The notes below the pieces were generated by a model that was not told the origin of the DNA, did not search any database, and was given only the letters and a program-made list of their open reading frames with translations. From positions 1 through 64,000 of the forward strand of contig NZ_FXTE01000002.1 in the NCBI RefSeq assembly GCF_900182615.1: DNA of 64,000 nt, written 5' to 3'. The first letter of the stretch is position 1. Each line of letters begins with the position of its first letter. This DNA is from Ruegeria faecimaris (GTDB lineage Bacteria > Pseudomonadota > Alphaproteobacteria > Rhodobacterales > Rhodobacteraceae). The position numbers and the translations under genes are program-made. Shown piece by piece: positions 17,195 to 27,870 of this stretch.

Positions 17195-19102
17195 TTATGC
17201 CCCCGCCGGCTCGACCAGCATCCGGCCGCGCATTTCCATGTGCAGCGCGTGGCAGAACCACTGACAATAGAACCAGTGCACGCCCGGACGGTCGGCAGTG
17301 AAGGTGACCGAAGCGGTCGCCATCGGCGCAACTTCCATCGCGATGCCGTAGTTGCCCAGACAGAAGCCGTGGGTCACATCGTCCACGTCATCCAGGTTGG
17401 TGATATAGACTGTTACCTCATCACCCTGTTTGACGGTGAACTTCTCAAGGCTGAAGGTTGGGGCCTGCGAGGTCATATAGACCCGCACCTTGTTGCCGTC
17501 CCGGATTGGTTCTTCGGCGCCGTCTTCCAGATCGATGCCATCGGCCTCAGCCTGTTTGCGGGCGTCCTCCCAGGTGATGTCGTTACGGTCCCAGACGTTG
17601 ACCGGGTTGACGATGTCAGCGCGCACCATGATCGAGTCATGCGGCTCGGCAAAGGTCGGCCCGTCGTGAACCACCTTCATCTCGTTGGTTGAGATATCGA
17701 TCAGCTGCTCGTTCTCAGGCTTAAGTGGACCCGTGTTCAAGAACCTGTCTTTCGAGAACTTGTTCATCGAAATCAGCCACTTGCCATCAGCCTCCTTGGT
17801 TTCACCCATGGTGGTCGAGTTATGGCCCGGCTGATAATGCACATCGACTTTCGAGATGATCGGGTCAACATCGGCGCCGCCGTAAGCCTCGATTGCCTTG
17901 TCGAGGTTCCACTTCACGATCTGACTGTCCAGGAATAGCGTGGTGAACGCGTTGCCCTGGCCGTCATAAGCAGTGTGAAGCGGGCCAAGACCCAGCTGCG
18001 GCTCACCCACGATGCAGGACCGTGGATCGGCATCACTTTCGAACAGAGCGTCCAGTTTGGTGACGTCCATGATCGATACGGTCGGAGACAGCTTACCGTT
18101 GATGCAGACATGCTTGCCGTCAGGCGCAGTGTTGATGCCGTGTGGTGAGTTCGGGATCGGGATGTAACGGGTGTATTTCTTGTTCTGACCCTTACGGCCG
18201 TCCAGAACTTTGACGCCTTTCAGTTCCTGATAGTCGCCCGCCTCAATACCCGCTTCGATTTCCGCGAGGTTGAAGACAACAACATGGTCCATCTCGTTCT
18301 CGGTCATCTCGGCCAGGTTCATCCCCATTTCCGAGTTGTACGAGGTCGAATAGGCGTATTTGCCCTGATAGTCGCAGTCAGTGTTATCGAGGTTGCCCGA
18401 CACGATCACCTGCCATGCCACTTCCATGGTGTCGCCGTCCAGCGCGGTGAAGATGTTCACGTATTGCGACGGATCGTCCAGCACAGTGCCGTCATTGACC
18501 AATGGAGTTTCATCTTCGCCATTGGCAAAGACATAACCAGTGCGCGGGAATTTCTGCGGACGCAGACCATGGATCGCCTTGGCGTTCGGGATTTCGGTGA
18601 TCTTGTCGCATTTCATCACGTCGCAGCGTACGCGGGCCACACGGGTGTTGGCCTTGTCGTTCATGAACAGGTAACGGCCATCGTAGGTGCCGTCGGTGAA
18701 CGACATATGCGGGTGGTGCAGGTCACCGTTATCGTAGGTTTTCATGCCGCGCTTGGCGAGGAATTCCTTGGTTTCCGGCAGCAGGCCATCGGTCATGATC
18801 TTCAGCGATTCATTGGTCTGACCCCAACCGGTGGCCGAACAGCGGTTGAACACCGGCACCCGCATCAGCTCGCGCATGGACGGGAAGCCCAGAATGCGCA
18901 GCTCACCGGTCTGACCCGAGGACCAGAAACCGTAGTATTCGTCCAACTCACCAGGTTCGAGATTGGCGTTGGCCGCGGCGCTGGCCTGTTTTGCGGTCAT
19001 CAGGGTTGATCCCAGACCGGTTCCGGCCAGCACGGCGCCAGTGGCGGTCGCCCCCAGCATACCGCGGCGTGTGACGGTTAGTTTGTTGTCATGTTCCGAC
19101 AT
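17195..19102 (-). CDS. nosZ: Nitrous-oxide reductase
   Basis: A 635-residue clade I N2O reductase with a twin-arginine signal ([19 protein letters not shown]). The N-terminal seven-bladed propeller carries the CuZ histidines (for example DLHHPHMSF near residue 130, and [16 protein letters not shown]). The C-terminal cupredoxin domain carries CuA in [17 protein letters not shown]. It reduces N2O to N2 in the periplasm. ATG 19102 was chosen for its TAT signal and the GGAGGAACG site just upstream. It is preceded by nosR (14-base gap) and followed by nosDFYLX. Confidence 0.97.
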   Translation of the reverse strand: MSEHDNKLTVTRRGMLGATATGAVLAGTGLGSTLMTAKQASAAANANLEPGELDEYYGFWSSGQTGELRILGFPSMRELMRVPVFNRCSATGWGQTNESLKIMTDGLLPETKEFLAKRGMKTYDNGDLHHPHMSFTDGTYDGRYLFMNDKANTRVARVRCDVMKCDKITEIPNAKAIHGLRPQKFPRTGYVFANGEDETPLVNDGTVLDDPSQYVNIFTALDGDTMEVAWQVIVSGNLDNTDCDYQGKYAYSTSYNSEMGMNLAEMTENEMDHVVVFNLAEIEAGIEAGDYQELKGVKVLDGRKGQNKKYTRYIPIPNSPHGINTAPDGKHVCINGKLSPTVSIMDVTKLDALFESDADPRSCIVGEPQLGLGPLHTAYDGQGNAFTTLFLDSQIVKWNLDKAIEAYGGADVDPIISKVDVHYQPGHNSTTMGETKEADGKWLISMNKFSKDRFLNTGPLKPENEQLIDISTNEMKVVHDGPTFAEPHDSIMVRADIVNPVNVWDRNDITWEDARKQAEADGIDLEDGAEEPIRDGNKVRVYMTSQAPTFSLEKFTVKQGDEVTVYITNLDDVDDVTHGFCLGNYGIAMEVAPMATASVTFTADRPGVHWFYCQWFCHALHMEMRGRMLVEPAGA

Positions 19103-19116
19103 GATCGTTCCTCCTT

Positions 19117-21294
19117 TTAGGAAACGGTTTTCGGTTTGGCGTTTGGATGGTTCGCCGGTGGTTGTCCGAGTGGGGTCTTGAGATCGACCGACCCTGTCTT
19201 GGCCCGCCGTTTCAGTTGGCGGATAACGACGGGACATTTGTCCTCGGACTGGTAGAGCACCTGACAATGCAGGCAGGTGACGCACTCGTTCGGATTGATC
19301 TCACCTGTGGGGTGGATCGCCTGAACGGGGCATTCATTGGCACAGGTCTGACAGGGGGTGCCGCAGTCCTTGTAACGGCGTAGCCAGTCGAACATGCGCA
19401 TGCGGGCCGGGATCGCCAGTGCTCCGCCCAACGGGCAGAGATAGCGGCAGTAGAACCGCTCAACGAACAGGCCGATCCCCAACAGGGCCAGCGCAAAAAC
19501 CACAAACGGCCAGTCGCGCATGAATTTCAGAATGATCGCGGTCTTGAAAGGCTCGATCTCGGCATACTTCTCGGCCAGCGGGATGGAGACAAAGCTGAGG
19601 CCGAAGAGACCCAAGAAGATCATGTATTTCGCGGGCCACAGCCGTTCATTCAGGCCCCAGGGCAGGGTCCATTGCGGCACGCGAAAAGCCCGCGCGATCT
19701 TGTTGGTCAGTTCTTGCAGCGCGCCAAACGGGCACAGCCAGCCGCAATAGGCACCGCGTCCCCAGAACAACAGGGCGGCTGCCACGGCGAACCATTGGAT
19801 GAACACCAGCGGGTCCAGTAGGAAGGCATCCCATGAGAAACCCGTGCGCAAACTGCCCGCCAGCGCCATCAGGTTCACCACGCTCAACTGGGCATTCGCG
19901 TACCAGCCGATGAAGAACAGGGTCATTGTCAGATAGCCGATGCGGAACCAGTAAAAGACCCGCGCGTTCATCGTGGCATGGAACTGGAAAAAGAAGGTCG
20001 CCGTCAGTATCAGCAGCATGACGCCCAGACCGGCAATCTCGACTGTGCGATCCTTCCAGATACGTTTCCAAAGAGCGGCTTTGGCGGCGGCTTCACCTGT
20101 GGCGTCATCCACAACGGTGGGGGCTACGACTGGCAACAGGTACTGCTCAGGCAGTTTGTAGCCCAAATCGAAGGTCAGGAACGTCTTTTCAACCGCACCG
20201 ACGGCGCGTTGCACCAACAGTTGCAGGCGGAAGGGTTCGGCCGGATCAAACTCTGCCTCAGCGGGGATTTTGAAGATATCCAGCTCGGTGAAACTGGGCG
20301 CATTGGCGGCCGCAACTCTGCCCAGACGCTCTTGCTGTTTATCAAAGAAGCGTACCGAATTATCACCTTGAATCAGCTGAATACGGTCGAAAATTCCGCC
20401 ACGTACATAGCCTGACCCCTTGAAGCTATAGGCGCCACGACCCAGCACCAGGATGGCTTGCTCGCCCTCGCCCAGCCACTCGGTCAGGTTTTGATACTCG
20501 GCCTCGCCCAGCAGCGACTTGCCGATCGACGGGACTGAAACCAACGCCAGATGCATGTCGATGAAGGTGTCGTCGGGCGCGCCCCGTTCACGGCGCCTGA
20601 TGGCGCGCTGGTCGCCGGTGGCCTCGAACGCAGCGTTGACCTGACCGACATCCAGTGTCAGGCGTCGGACCGAGCCGTCACCCGAAAGCGTTGTCCAGTC
20701 ATAAGTGGCGTCTTGTGCCATATCGACATCGCGCTTTGGCCCGTCGGCCTGCAGCGGTGACAAGCCACCCAGCCCCAGAGCCCGCGCTACCTTGATGCCG
20801 CCACGCACGAGACTGTCGTCGATCACCATGATTGTGACAGTCGCGCCCGAGATAATGTCGAGGTCATGGCCCTCACCGCCTGTTTCAGCCTCAATCCTAA
20901 GGTCCAGGCCGGCGTAGCCTTCGGTCAGTTCGACCATGCGCGCGTTCGGGATCCCGATCAGTACGATGGGTTCCGAATGCTTGACCAGCTTAACGCCAGT
21001 AAGCACCGCATCATTGTCGATCGCTGCAACGACGTGAATGGGTTTGCCGGAATAGCCTGTGGTGCCCACGAAATCCGAGGTCAGAAAGGCCCAGGCAATC
21101 GTTTTGCCCCCTTTCAGGATAGGCGCAACCGGAATGTCTTTTCTGATCGGGCCAAATGCCTCGGCGCCGGGGATCAGGTCCGCGGGCTCAAGTTCTGGCA
21201 AAAAGCTGGCAAGGCTGTCGGCATGTGCGCTGATCGCCATCAGGCAGGACAGAAAAAAGGCCAACAGGAAATGGATTGCGCGACTTACGACCAC
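19117..21294 (-). CDS. nosR: NosR, membrane flavo-iron-sulfur protein for N2O respiration
   Basis: A 725-residue protein. It has a signal peptide, a periplasmic FMN-binding domain with the flavinylation motif SGATVT near residue 145, several membrane helices (about 410-620) and polyferredoxin-type cysteines. The membrane-proximal sets are [15 protein letters not shown] and [11 protein letters not shown]. Two 4Fe-4S sets follow in [13 protein letters not shown] and [18 protein letters not shown]. It donates electrons to NosZ and is needed for nos expression in some species. The start is GTG 21294, with GGAGG six bases upstream. It overlaps the small upstream gene by 10 bases. Confidence 0.95.
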   Translation of the reverse strand: MVVSRAIHFLLAFFLSCLMAISAHADSLASFLPELEPADLIPGAEAFGPIRKDIPVAPILKGGKTIAWAFLTSDFVGTTGYSGKPIHVVAAIDNDAVLTGVKLVKHSEPIVLIGIPNARMVELTEGYAGLDLRIEAETGGEGHDLDIISGATVTIMVIDDSLVRGGIKVARALGLGGLSPLQADGPKRDVDMAQDATYDWTTLSGDGSVRRLTLDVGQVNAAFEATGDQRAIRRRERGAPDDTFIDMHLALVSVPSIGKSLLGEAEYQNLTEWLGEGEQAILVLGRGAYSFKGSGYVRGGIFDRIQLIQGDNSVRFFDKQQERLGRVAAANAPSFTELDIFKIPAEAEFDPAEPFRLQLLVQRAVGAVEKTFLTFDLGYKLPEQYLLPVVAPTVVDDATGEAAAKAALWKRIWKDRTVEIAGLGVMLLILTATFFFQFHATMNARVFYWFRIGYLTMTLFFIGWYANAQLSVVNLMALAGSLRTGFSWDAFLLDPLVFIQWFAVAAALLFWGRGAYCGWLCPFGALQELTNKIARAFRVPQWTLPWGLNERLWPAKYMIFLGLFGLSFVSIPLAEKYAEIEPFKTAIILKFMRDWPFVVFALALLGIGLFVERFYCRYLCPLGGALAIPARMRMFDWLRRYKDCGTPCQTCANECPVQAIHPTGEINPNECVTCLHCQVLYQSEDKCPVVIRQLKRRAKTGSVDLKTPLGQPPANHPNAKPKTVS

Positions 21295-21749
21295 GGCGCA
21301 CCTCCGATGATTGGGATGGATGCCATGGACGCGCGCGGGGCGCGTTGGGTTTTAAATTCTGGTGCAGGGGGAGGACCCCGGGTTTCTGGCCACAGCCGGT
21401 CAGAGCCATTTAGCTCGAAGGACCTGTTGTTTTGGCAAGATAAGAATTGAACCCTTCCCCGTAGCGTCACTTCCAGCGGCATGGGCAGAGGTGCGGCACC
21501 GGTCACGGCGCACAGCGCGCAATCGGCGCATTTGGGGCAAGGTGCGGTCGGGTCTGCATCGCCTTTTTCAAGATCAACCTCGACCCAGACCGCGCCGCCC
21601 TCCGAGCAGATCTCAACCCACATGCTTTGCCCGGGACTCGCCAGCGCCGGGCTAAGCAGCTGCAAAAGCAGAAGGATTATACCTGCCACCGCACAAGCTG
21701 CGCGGGACGCGCAAACAGCTGAAATGTGCAAAGGATTTTGGGCGGGCAT
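21285..21749 (-). CDS. Small secreted Cys-rich protein, DUF2946-like
   Basis: A 154-residue protein. The hydrophobic segment AVAGIILLLLQLLSPALA acts as a signal or anchor. It is followed by MWVEICSEGG and a cysteine cluster in PCPKCADCALCAVTG. This layout resembles DUF2946 proteins of unknown function, a few of which are linked to copper. It is the first gene behind a Dnr-type box and overlaps nosR, so it is expressed with the nos operon; a role in copper supply to NosZ is only inferred. ATG 21749 is chosen because it gives a sensible signal; the ribosome site is weak. Confidence 0.6.
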   Translation of the reverse strand: MPAQNPLHISAVCASRAACAVAGIILLLLQLLSPALASPGQSMWVEICSEGGAVWVEVDLEKGDADPTAPCPKCADCALCAVTGAAPLPMPLEVTLRGRVQFLSCQNNRSFELNGSDRLWPETRGPPPAPEFKTQRAPRASMASIPIIGGAPWS

Positions 21750-21806
21750 GGAGAATCCAACTCGGTGATCTTTCCCAAGTCCTAAGAGATTCCCGAAAGC
21801 AGATAC

Positions 21807-21820
21807 TTGACTTCGGTTAG
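21807..21820 (-). promoter_or_regulatory. Candidate Dnr/NnrR box before the nos operon
   Basis: TTGACTTCGGTTAG on the plus strand (CTAACCGAAGTCAA on minus), a one-mismatch match to TTGAC-N4-GTYAA. It lies 58 bases before the DUF2946-like start and shares its spacing with five other boxes in this window. Confidence 0.6.
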
Positions 21821-21838
21821 GCCTTTGGAGAATCCGAC

Positions 21839-22102
21839 CTAGCCGTCTGCTTCGTCCATCAAACTGCGTACCCAGCGCCCTGCAAACCAGCAGGCAGGTA
21901 CACCCAATGGGATTGACCACAGGATGGCGGTGACAGGCTCAATCACTCCGAATCCGGCGCTGTTGGCGATCAGGCCAGCCAGAAAAAGGTTTATGGCCAC
22001 GGTCAGCGCAGACGCTGGATACAGCAATATGGCCAGTTTCCACACCGGCCATTTGCCCTCAGTGGCTGGTTCCTTCCGAGAAGGTGATTTTGTTCCAGAC
22101 AT
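21839..22102 (-). CDS. Small two-helix membrane protein (NnrT-like?)
   Basis: An 87-residue protein with a charged N-terminus and two membrane helices (KLAILLYPASALTVAINLF, then VTAILWSIPLGVPACWFAG), ending RWVRSLMDEADG. It resembles short proteins in Rhodobacterales denitrification clusters that are sometimes annotated NnrT; I am not certain of that link. The chosen ATG overlaps the end of nirN by 44 bases in another frame. No better start is visible, so the overlap may be real. It ends the nirE-to-nirN transcription unit. Confidence 0.55.
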   Translation of the reverse strand: MSGTKSPSRKEPATEGKWPVWKLAILLYPASALTVAINLFLAGLIANSAGFGVIEPVTAILWSIPLGVPACWFAGRWVRSLMDEADG

Positions 22103-23612
22103 TGTACTTTCCCGAAGGTTTGCGCATCGGCAGACGGCGGAACTCTTCCAGTGTTTTTGCATCATAGATGATCACCGCGCCGTCATCTTCCCAGATCGAA
22201 ACCAACGCATGGCTTCCGTCCTTGGTGAATTCCACATGGGCCACGGTTTTGCCCGGCGCTGGGCGCAGGGTCCGTACGATCTCAAGGGTTTTCTTGTCGA
22301 TCACATGCATCACATCCTTGTTGGGCCCAAAGAAAACATCGGCCCAGACATATGGCGAGTTTTCATGGCTGCGCATGAAAAACCCCGGCCCTTCGGTCTT
22401 GATCCGCTTGACCGTTTCCCATGTCTCCATGTCGATCACCGAGACGGTGCCATCAGTCAGGTGCGGCGTTGCCATCACAGTTGTATCGCCGCGCCGCCAG
22501 GTAATCCCGGAACCCAGATGCGGCATGCCGGGCAGATCCAGGTCAGCCACTTTTTGGCCAATGACCAGATCAATCACCTGACCGCCGTTCCCGTCGCGAG
22601 ATGCGCCCATGACGTATTCATAAGTCTGGTCGAAAAAGAAATCGTCCAGATAGTCGGGCGTAGTGATCTTGCGTACTGGGAAAGGGTTAGGGTTCTTGAA
22701 CTGCCCTTCGATACGAAAATCGTGTCCCAGCCCGGATTGGGGTGGATTGGCGCCATAGAAGACCTCCCAAATCTCTGGCACATCCTTCAAGGCCAGCACA
22801 AAGCTTTCCCGTGGCGGAGCTTGATAAACGGCCGAAACGCGGCTGGGATTACCTTTCCTGCTTTTAATCTCGATCACTTTTGCCACCGAAAGATCCCGGG
22901 TGGACAAAAGGGTCAGGCTGTTGGGTAGGTAATTCGCCACCGCCAGCCATTTGCCATCGCCTGACATGGCAATGTTGCGGCTGTTTAGCCCCGCCCGCAC
23001 GCGACCCACCTGTTGCAACGCCCAGATGTCATATTTCTGGACCCAACCATCGCGGGACATGATGAACACATAACGTCCATCGGGGCTGAACTTTGGGCCG
23101 CCATGAACGGCAAAAGGAGTTTCAAATCTGTCCAAAACCTCAAATGTGTCACCGTCCAGAACGCTGACATTGTGGTCTCCGGTTTCCACCACCAACGTGA
23201 TGTTCATCGGATCACTGGACCAGACGGGCGCATCGATCTCGACATAGTCTGCGTCCAGCGTACGGCTGGCCATAATGTCCGCCTCGGCCCAGTCCGGGGC
23301 GGTCTCGAGCGGGGATTTCAGCCAACCTGCCAACTCCTCGATCTGCAGGGCGTTCAGATTATGCGCAAAGGCTGGCATCTGGGTGGCGGTGCGCCCTTCG
23401 GCGATCACGGCTGCAACCCGCGGCCCGCGCATGCGTTTTAGCGTTTCGGGTATCAAGGCCGGACCAACTCCGCCCAGCCGGGTGTCACCATGGCAGGACG
23501 CACAATGATCGGCATAGTCGGACTGGGCGTCGGCCCATGCGGCGCTGGTCAGCAGAAGCGCGCACAGTGTTCCAAGCGTGCGAGCCCTAAAAGAACTGAT
23601 GCGCCGGATCAT
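22059..23612 (-). CDS. nirN: NirN, dihydro-heme d1 dehydrogenase
   Basis: A 517-residue NirS-related periplasmic protein. It has a signal peptide (ending SAAWADA), an N-terminal cytochrome c domain ([15 protein letters not shown]) and a C-terminal eight-bladed d1-type propeller (for example [20 protein letters not shown] and [10 protein letters not shown]). NirN performs the last step of heme d1 synthesis, adding the acrylate double bond, and hands d1 to NirS. It differs from the true nitrite reductase at 31.5-33.2 kb. It overlaps nirJ by 26 bases. ATG 23612 is preferred because it starts directly at the signal peptide. Confidence 0.85.
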   Translation of the reverse strand: MIRRISSFRARTLGTLCALLLTSAAWADAQSDYADHCASCHGDTRLGGVGPALIPETLKRMRGPRVAAVIAEGRTATQMPAFAHNLNALQIEELAGWLKSPLETAPDWAEADIMASRTLDADYVEIDAPVWSSDPMNITLVVETGDHNVSVLDGDTFEVLDRFETPFAVHGGPKFSPDGRYVFIMSRDGWVQKYDIWALQQVGRVRAGLNSRNIAMSGDGKWLAVANYLPNSLTLLSTRDLSVAKVIEIKSRKGNPSRVSAVYQAPPRESFVLALKDVPEIWEVFYGANPPQSGLGHDFRIEGQFKNPNPFPVRKITTPDYLDDFFFDQTYEYVMGASRDGNGGQVIDLVIGQKVADLDLPGMPHLGSGITWRRGDTTVMATPHLTDGTVSVIDMETWETVKRIKTEGPGFFMRSHENSPYVWADVFFGPNKDVMHVIDKKTLEIVRTLRPAPGKTVAHVEFTKDGSHALVSIWEDDGAVIIYDAKTLEEFRRLPMRKPSGKYNVWNKITFSEGTSH

Positions 23613-24801
23613 GGCTTTTCCCCCGGAAAGGTGTGACCTGCAGGCGTTTGCCCGCTTTATCCACGCCAATTTCATCGTTTGACAGGTAACAGGCCGGGTC
23701 CTCGGCCCAGGGATCGCCCGTCAGTTGCAGGGCCCGGATGCGCGTGTTGCCACCGCAAACATCCCTGAGCTGACAAACTCCACAGCGCCCTTTCAGCGGA
23801 CGCGGACGAGTGCGCAGCATGGCCAGCATCTTGTCGTCCCCGGTCCACAACTCGGAAAACGGCGTCGTTTTCACATTCCCGACCGTGTAATCTGACCAGT
23901 AGGTGTCGGGATGGACCCGACCAAGATTGTCGATATTGGCCACCCCCAACCCGCTGGAGTTCCCGCCCCAGGCCGCCAAATGCGCACGTATATGCGAGGT
24001 CTTTTCGGCATCAAAATGCGTCCTGACCCAGTTCAGAAAATATCCGGCGTCGGCATCGTTATTGCCGGTGACGATATCCAGCGGGCGCCCGCCCGAGGCA
24101 GCCTCCCACGCGCGGTCCAATAACAGATCCAGACCTTTGCGCGTGCGCAGATGCTCGGCATCCTCGCCCCTGTTCTTGTCGCCGCGACCGGCGTAAACCA
24201 GATGAGACAGGTAGAATTTGTCGACCCCCTCATCATCACACAACTGCAGGAGATCGGGCAGATGGTGCTGCGTGCCCTCGGTCAAACAGAATCGCAAACC
24301 GACCTTGATGCCGCGTTTCTTGCACTCGCGCACGCCGCGCAGGGCATCTGAAAAGGCGCCCTCGACACCTCGGAACCAGTCGTTTGTGGCCCCGATTCCG
24401 TCAAGTGATATGCCGACATAGTTTAAGCCGACATCAGCGATCATATCAGCGGTTTCATCGTAAATCCGCGTGCCATTCGTCGACAGCGCCAGCATCGGCA
24501 CCAACTTGCGCGCCCGGTTGGCGATATCAAAGAAATCGAACCGATCCAGCGGTTCCCCCCCCGAGAGGATCAGGGCCGGGACGCGAAATTGGCCGAGATC
24601 CTCAAGGGTTACCATGGCTTGCTCGTGGTTGAGCTCACCCGGGAACGCGACGTCCGCCGAAACAGTATAGCAATGGCGGCATTTCAGGTTGCAGCGCCGG
24701 GTCAGATTCCAGATGACCACCGGCTTAACCGGGCCGGGGCGGCGCTTGCGCACGGGGGTCGGGGTGACCAGTTGCTGCATGTATTCAGTCAGGCGGAACA
24801 T
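23587..24801 (-). CDS. nirJ: NirJ, radical SAM heme d1 biosynthesis protein
   Basis: A 404-residue radical SAM protein. The cluster motif is [17 protein letters not shown] near residue 35, the SAM-binding GGE is in [15 protein letters not shown], and a SPASM-like C-terminus carries [12 protein letters not shown]. NirJ replaces two propionate side chains of didecarboxysiroheme by oxo groups during heme d1 synthesis. It overlaps nirH and nirN in a tight operon. Confidence 0.93.
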   Translation of the reverse strand: MFRLTEYMQQLVTPTPVRKRRPGPVKPVVIWNLTRRCNLKCRHCYTVSADVAFPGELNHEQAMVTLEDLGQFRVPALILSGGEPLDRFDFFDIANRARKLVPMLALSTNGTRIYDETADMIADVGLNYVGISLDGIGATNDWFRGVEGAFSDALRGVRECKKRGIKVGLRFCLTEGTQHHLPDLLQLCDDEGVDKFYLSHLVYAGRGDKNRGEDAEHLRTRKGLDLLLDRAWEAASGGRPLDIVTGNNDADAGYFLNWVRTHFDAEKTSHIRAHLAAWGGNSSGLGVANIDNLGRVHPDTYWSDYTVGNVKTTPFSELWTGDDKMLAMLRTRPRPLKGRCGVCQLRDVCGGNTRIRALQLTGDPWAEDPACYLSNDEIGVDKAGKRLQVTPFRGKSHDPAHQFF

Positions 24802-25289
24802 GGCGTTTGGCCTTTCGGTTTCAGGCGCAGCCCGGTCTTTTTCAGGATGCGCGTTGAATACAGGATGTCCTTGCCCCGGCAGGCACTGCCCAGAATACCG
24901 GCAATCTCGGCCCGTTTTTCTTCGACTTCACCCCTGTCTTTGCCATGGACCATGGCGAACAGGTTGTAAGGCCAGTCGGGCAGGGCACGTGGACGTTCAT
25001 AGCAATGGGTGACAAAAGGCAGACCGCCAATATGTGCCCCCAAATCAGCGATTTGACTGTCATCGACGTCCCAGACTGTCATGCCGTTCGAAGTCATGCC
25101 CAGTTTGTAGTGGTTCGGGGCTGCGGCGATACGACGTATAACGCCGCGCGCCTTAAGTTCTGCGAGGCGACACAGCAGCGCTTGTTCGTCCATCCCAAGG
25201 CTTTCAGCAACCCGAGCGTAGGGCGAAGGCACCAGGGGCAATCCGCCCTGCAGAACCTCGATAATCAGTCTGTCTTTTGCGTCGATCAT
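24789..25289 (-). CDS. nirH: NirH, siroheme decarboxylase subunit
   Basis: A 166-residue AsnC/Lrp-like protein with an N-terminal winged helix ([20 protein letters not shown]) and a C-terminal RAM-like domain. The motif [20 protein letters not shown] is the conserved substrate-binding region. With NirDL and NirG it decarboxylates siroheme in heme d1 synthesis. Despite the fold it is an enzyme subunit, not a repressor. It overlaps nirG by four bases. Confidence 0.88.
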   Translation of the reverse strand: MIDAKDRLIIEVLQGGLPLVPSPYARVAESLGMDEQALLCRLAELKARGVIRRIAAAPNHYKLGMTSNGMTVWDVDDSQIADLGAHIGGLPFVTHCYERPRALPDWPYNLFAMVHGKDRGEVEEKRAEIAGILGSACRGKDILYSTRILKKTGLRLKPKGQTPCSA

Positions 25290-25735
25290 GCCGCCACCCG
25301 GAAGCCAATGAAGAATTCCTGCAACTTGGGAAATCTGAGAACTTCGATCCCCGTCTCTTGTTCGATCGCATCGGCGCAGGCCTCAATCCCTTGGGGCGTT
25401 TCGGTGGCCAACACGAACCACATGTTCAGCCGGTGCGTACGTTCATAATTATGGGCAACTTCGGGATGCGCGTTGACTTTGGTCAGGACGGATTCAAATG
25501 CCTCTGTCGGTATGGCCATGGCACATAGGCAAAAAGCCCCGCCCATCGCGGCCGCGTCAAAGAACGGGCCAAAGCGCGTGATGACCCGGTCATCCTTCAT
25601 CCGTGATAGGCGAACCAACAGATCCTGTTCCGAAATCCCCAGTTCTTGGGCCACCATCGCATAGGGTTGTGAGGTCAGAGGTAAGTCGTCCTGCATTCGG
25701 TTCAGGATTGCCCGATCAGTTTCGTCCAGGGTCAT
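25286..25735 (-). CDS. nirG: NirG, siroheme decarboxylase subunit
   Basis: A 149-residue paralogue of NirH and of the two halves of NirDL: an AsnC-type winged helix (ILNRMQDDLPLTSQPYAMVA), then NYERTHRLNMWFVLATE with the conserved His/Trp segment. It is part of the siroheme decarboxylase of heme d1 synthesis. It overlaps both neighbours by four bases, as expected for coupled subunits. Confidence 0.88.
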   Translation of the reverse strand: MTLDETDRAILNRMQDDLPLTSQPYAMVAQELGISEQDLLVRLSRMKDDRVITRFGPFFDAAAMGGAFCLCAMAIPTEAFESVLTKVNAHPEVAHNYERTHRLNMWFVLATETPQGIEACADAIEQETGIEVLRFPKLQEFFIGFRVAA

Positions 25736-26721
25736 GCCGCCGTCTCCTTGGGTTGGATCAGCGCGCCGGTCTGTTTGAAACAGCGAGTTGAAAACAACAC
25801 CTTGTGCTGCGCGCCAAACAGCTCAGGCAATGCCGCAGCCCCGGCCAGGACGTTTCGCGCTTCGCTGCGCGAGCGGGCGTGGATCATGGAATACAGGCGG
25901 TAGGGCCAGATGTTTTCAACGGGTCGACGCTCATAACACAGTGTCACGCCAGGGTATTTTGCCAGCGCAGGCCCGGCACGATCGACCTGATCAGTTGGCA
26001 TATCCCAGACCACCATCGCATTGGCCGACCAGCCCAGTGCCCGGTGTCTTACGATCACGCCAAGACGCGAGACAATTCCAGCCTCGTGTAAGATCCGGAT
26101 CCGCGTCATGGCGTCCTCTGGTTTACGGTCCAAAGAGGCGGCCAGTGCTGCGTAAGGTTCGCAAACCAGCGGTAAGCCGGAACTAAGCGCCTGCATCAAT
26201 GAGCGATCACCCTTTTGCAGAACGGAACAGTCCACCTTGCGCGGTGCCGGTACGTTGCGTTGCTTGCCTGTCATTCGAAAGCCCAAATCAACATTGAACG
26301 GCCGAACCAGACGCAAGTCCAAAACCTGCAAACCGGTTTGCAGGCCAATCCGGGCCAGAGTGGCGTCCACATGCGCGCGATCAGGGCCGGTCGCTACAAA
26401 CCAGAGGTTCCATTTGTCCTCACGTTGATAATTGTGGTTCACACCGGGCTCTGCGTCGATCAGGGCGGCAATGTCCTCCAGATGCTCCTCGGGTGCGGCC
26501 ACCGCGGCCAGAGTGCTGGCCGTCACCGCGCCCGGAGTGATCGTGGCCCCGACCCGGGTGATCCGGCCGGTCGAACGCATTCGCGCCAGACGGTTCAGCA
26601 CTTCAGCTTCGTCCAGCCCCAGCGCCTTGGCCACTGGCTGAAACGGGCGGTCGATAATCGGAAATTCGCGCTGAAAATCGTCCAGCAGGCGACGGTCGAT
26701 CGGGTCAGTGATATGTTGCAT
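25732..26721 (-). CDS. nirD: NirDL, fused siroheme decarboxylase
   Basis: A 329-residue tandem fusion. Residues 1-150 are NirD-like (LLDDFQREFPIIDRPFQPVA, YQREDKWNLWFVATG). Residues 170-329 are NirL-like (LMQALSSGLPLVCEPYAALA, YERRPVENIWPYRLYSMIHA). The fused form, rather than separate nirD and nirL genes, is known in some alphaproteobacteria. It decarboxylates two acetate groups of siroheme. It starts four bases before the nirF stop codon region and overlaps nirG. Confidence 0.88.
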   Translation of the reverse strand: MQHITDPIDRRLLDDFQREFPIIDRPFQPVAKALGLDEAEVLNRLARMRSTGRITRVGATITPGAVTASTLAAVAAPEEHLEDIAALIDAEPGVNHNYQREDKWNLWFVATGPDRAHVDATLARIGLQTGLQVLDLRLVRPFNVDLGFRMTGKQRNVPAPRKVDCSVLQKGDRSLMQALSSGLPLVCEPYAALAASLDRKPEDAMTRIRILHEAGIVSRLGVIVRHRALGWSANAMVVWDMPTDQVDRAGPALAKYPGVTLCYERRPVENIWPYRLYSMIHARSRSEARNVLAGAAALPELFGAQHKVLFSTRCFKQTGALIQPKETAA

Positions 26722-26724
26722 GGG

Positions 26725-27870
26725 TTACAACCCTGTCCTGTGCGCGCGGGCGGTGAAAAAGATACCCGAGGGGCTGTCCGCCGCGATCTCGCGCAGCTTT
26801 TCAAAGCTATGCGTGTCGTAGACCACGACCTTGTTGGCGTCGCGGACACTGATCCAGACCTCATGCCCGCGTGCCGTGAACTCCATATGCAGGACGGCAG
26901 GGCCCGGAGAGAATTCGTGGATGACCTGTTTGCTGACGCTGTCGATGACCTGAATTGTATCGTTCAATGGATGGGCAAAATTCACCCAGACCTGTCGCCC
27001 GTCCGGGCGCGCCATGGCAAAGACCGGCTGACCATGGGTTTGGGTGCGGCCTGTTTCTGTCAAGGTTTCGGCGTCAATCCACAGAACCTCATGGTGGCCG
27101 ACCGCGGGCAGGACAAATTCGCGATCCGTCAGTGCCCAGCCCTCAAGATGAGGCATCTTGTATACCGGCATCTCTTCCTGTCCGCGCCCATAGCCCGGAA
27201 GCACGCGGATCGGTTTTGGATTGTCTGCCCATAGGTCCAGCGCGGTCAGCCCGTCCTCACCAAACAGACCGGTGATATAAGTGCGACCATTGGCGGTGAT
27301 CAGTGCGTCATAGGGGTTCTTACCCATATCGGTGATCTTGGTGATCTCGGGCGCGCCATTTGCGAAATCAGCAATCCAGGTCTCGCCCGTGTCCCACATG
27401 GAAAACACGAACCGACGGCCCGGTGCATCGACAAGACCTATGGTTTTGCTGTCGGTGGGAATGTCGGCAACCAGTTCCAGCGTATCCGCGTCGAACACGC
27501 GTACGCCACCCGGCTCATAGTTCGACACCGCAACCAGTTGGCCGTCATCCGAAATCGCGCCGCCAATGGCATTGCCAGCCTGCACGACCCGATTTGCAAT
27601 CTGACGGGTCACTATATCAACCTTGGTCAGCCCGCCATCGCGGCCAAAAACATAGGCAAAGCGTTCGTCGGGTGAATAGACCAGGGAGGCGTGGGACAGA
27701 TCGCCCAACCCTTCGATCCGTGCCAATGCGGCCCGGTCCGACTGGTCCACCAATAAGACCGACCCTTTTGCCCGTTCGATCACAAGGCCCAGATCTCCGG
27801 TGGCGGTGGGGTCTGCATTGGCAGGTGTCATCATCATTAGGGCAACGATGCCAAGGGCAAGTTGTTTCAT
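26725..27870 (-). CDS. nirF: NirF, heme d1 biosynthesis protein
   Basis: A 381-residue protein with a signal peptide (MKQLALGIVALMMMTPANA) and a d1-propeller fold without a c-heme domain. Segments match NirS/NirN blades (LVYSPDERFAYVFGRDGGL, GGAISDDGQLVAVSNYEPGG, MEFTARGHEVWISVRD). NirF acts in a late step of d1 synthesis in the periplasm. ATG 27870 has AGGAGG upstream and overlaps the nirC stop (ATGA). Confidence 0.9.
   Translation of the reverse strand: MKQLALGIVALMMMTPANADPTATGDLGLVIERAKGSVLLVDQSDRAALARIEGLGDLSHASLVYSPDERFAYVFGRDGGLTKVDIVTRQIANRVVQAGNAIGGAISDDGQLVAVSNYEPGGVRVFDADTLELVADIPTDSKTIGLVDAPGRRFVFSMWDTGETWIADFANGAPEITKITDMGKNPYDALITANGRTYITGLFGEDGLTALDLWADNPKPIRVLPGYGRGQEEMPVYKMPHLEGWALTDREFVLPAVGHHEVLWIDAETLTETGRTQTHGQPVFAMARPDGRQVWVNFAHPLNDTIQVIDSVSKQVIHEFSPGPAVLHMEFTARGHEVWISVRDANKVVVYDTHSFEKLREIAADSPSGIFFTARAHRTGL

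Noticed and set aside
16310..17692. A 460-codon open frame on the plus strand opposite nosD and nosZ
   Set aside because: It is antisense to two clearly recognisable genes, with a His/Asp/Val-rich translation typical of the complementary frame in high-GC DNA and no recognisable motif.
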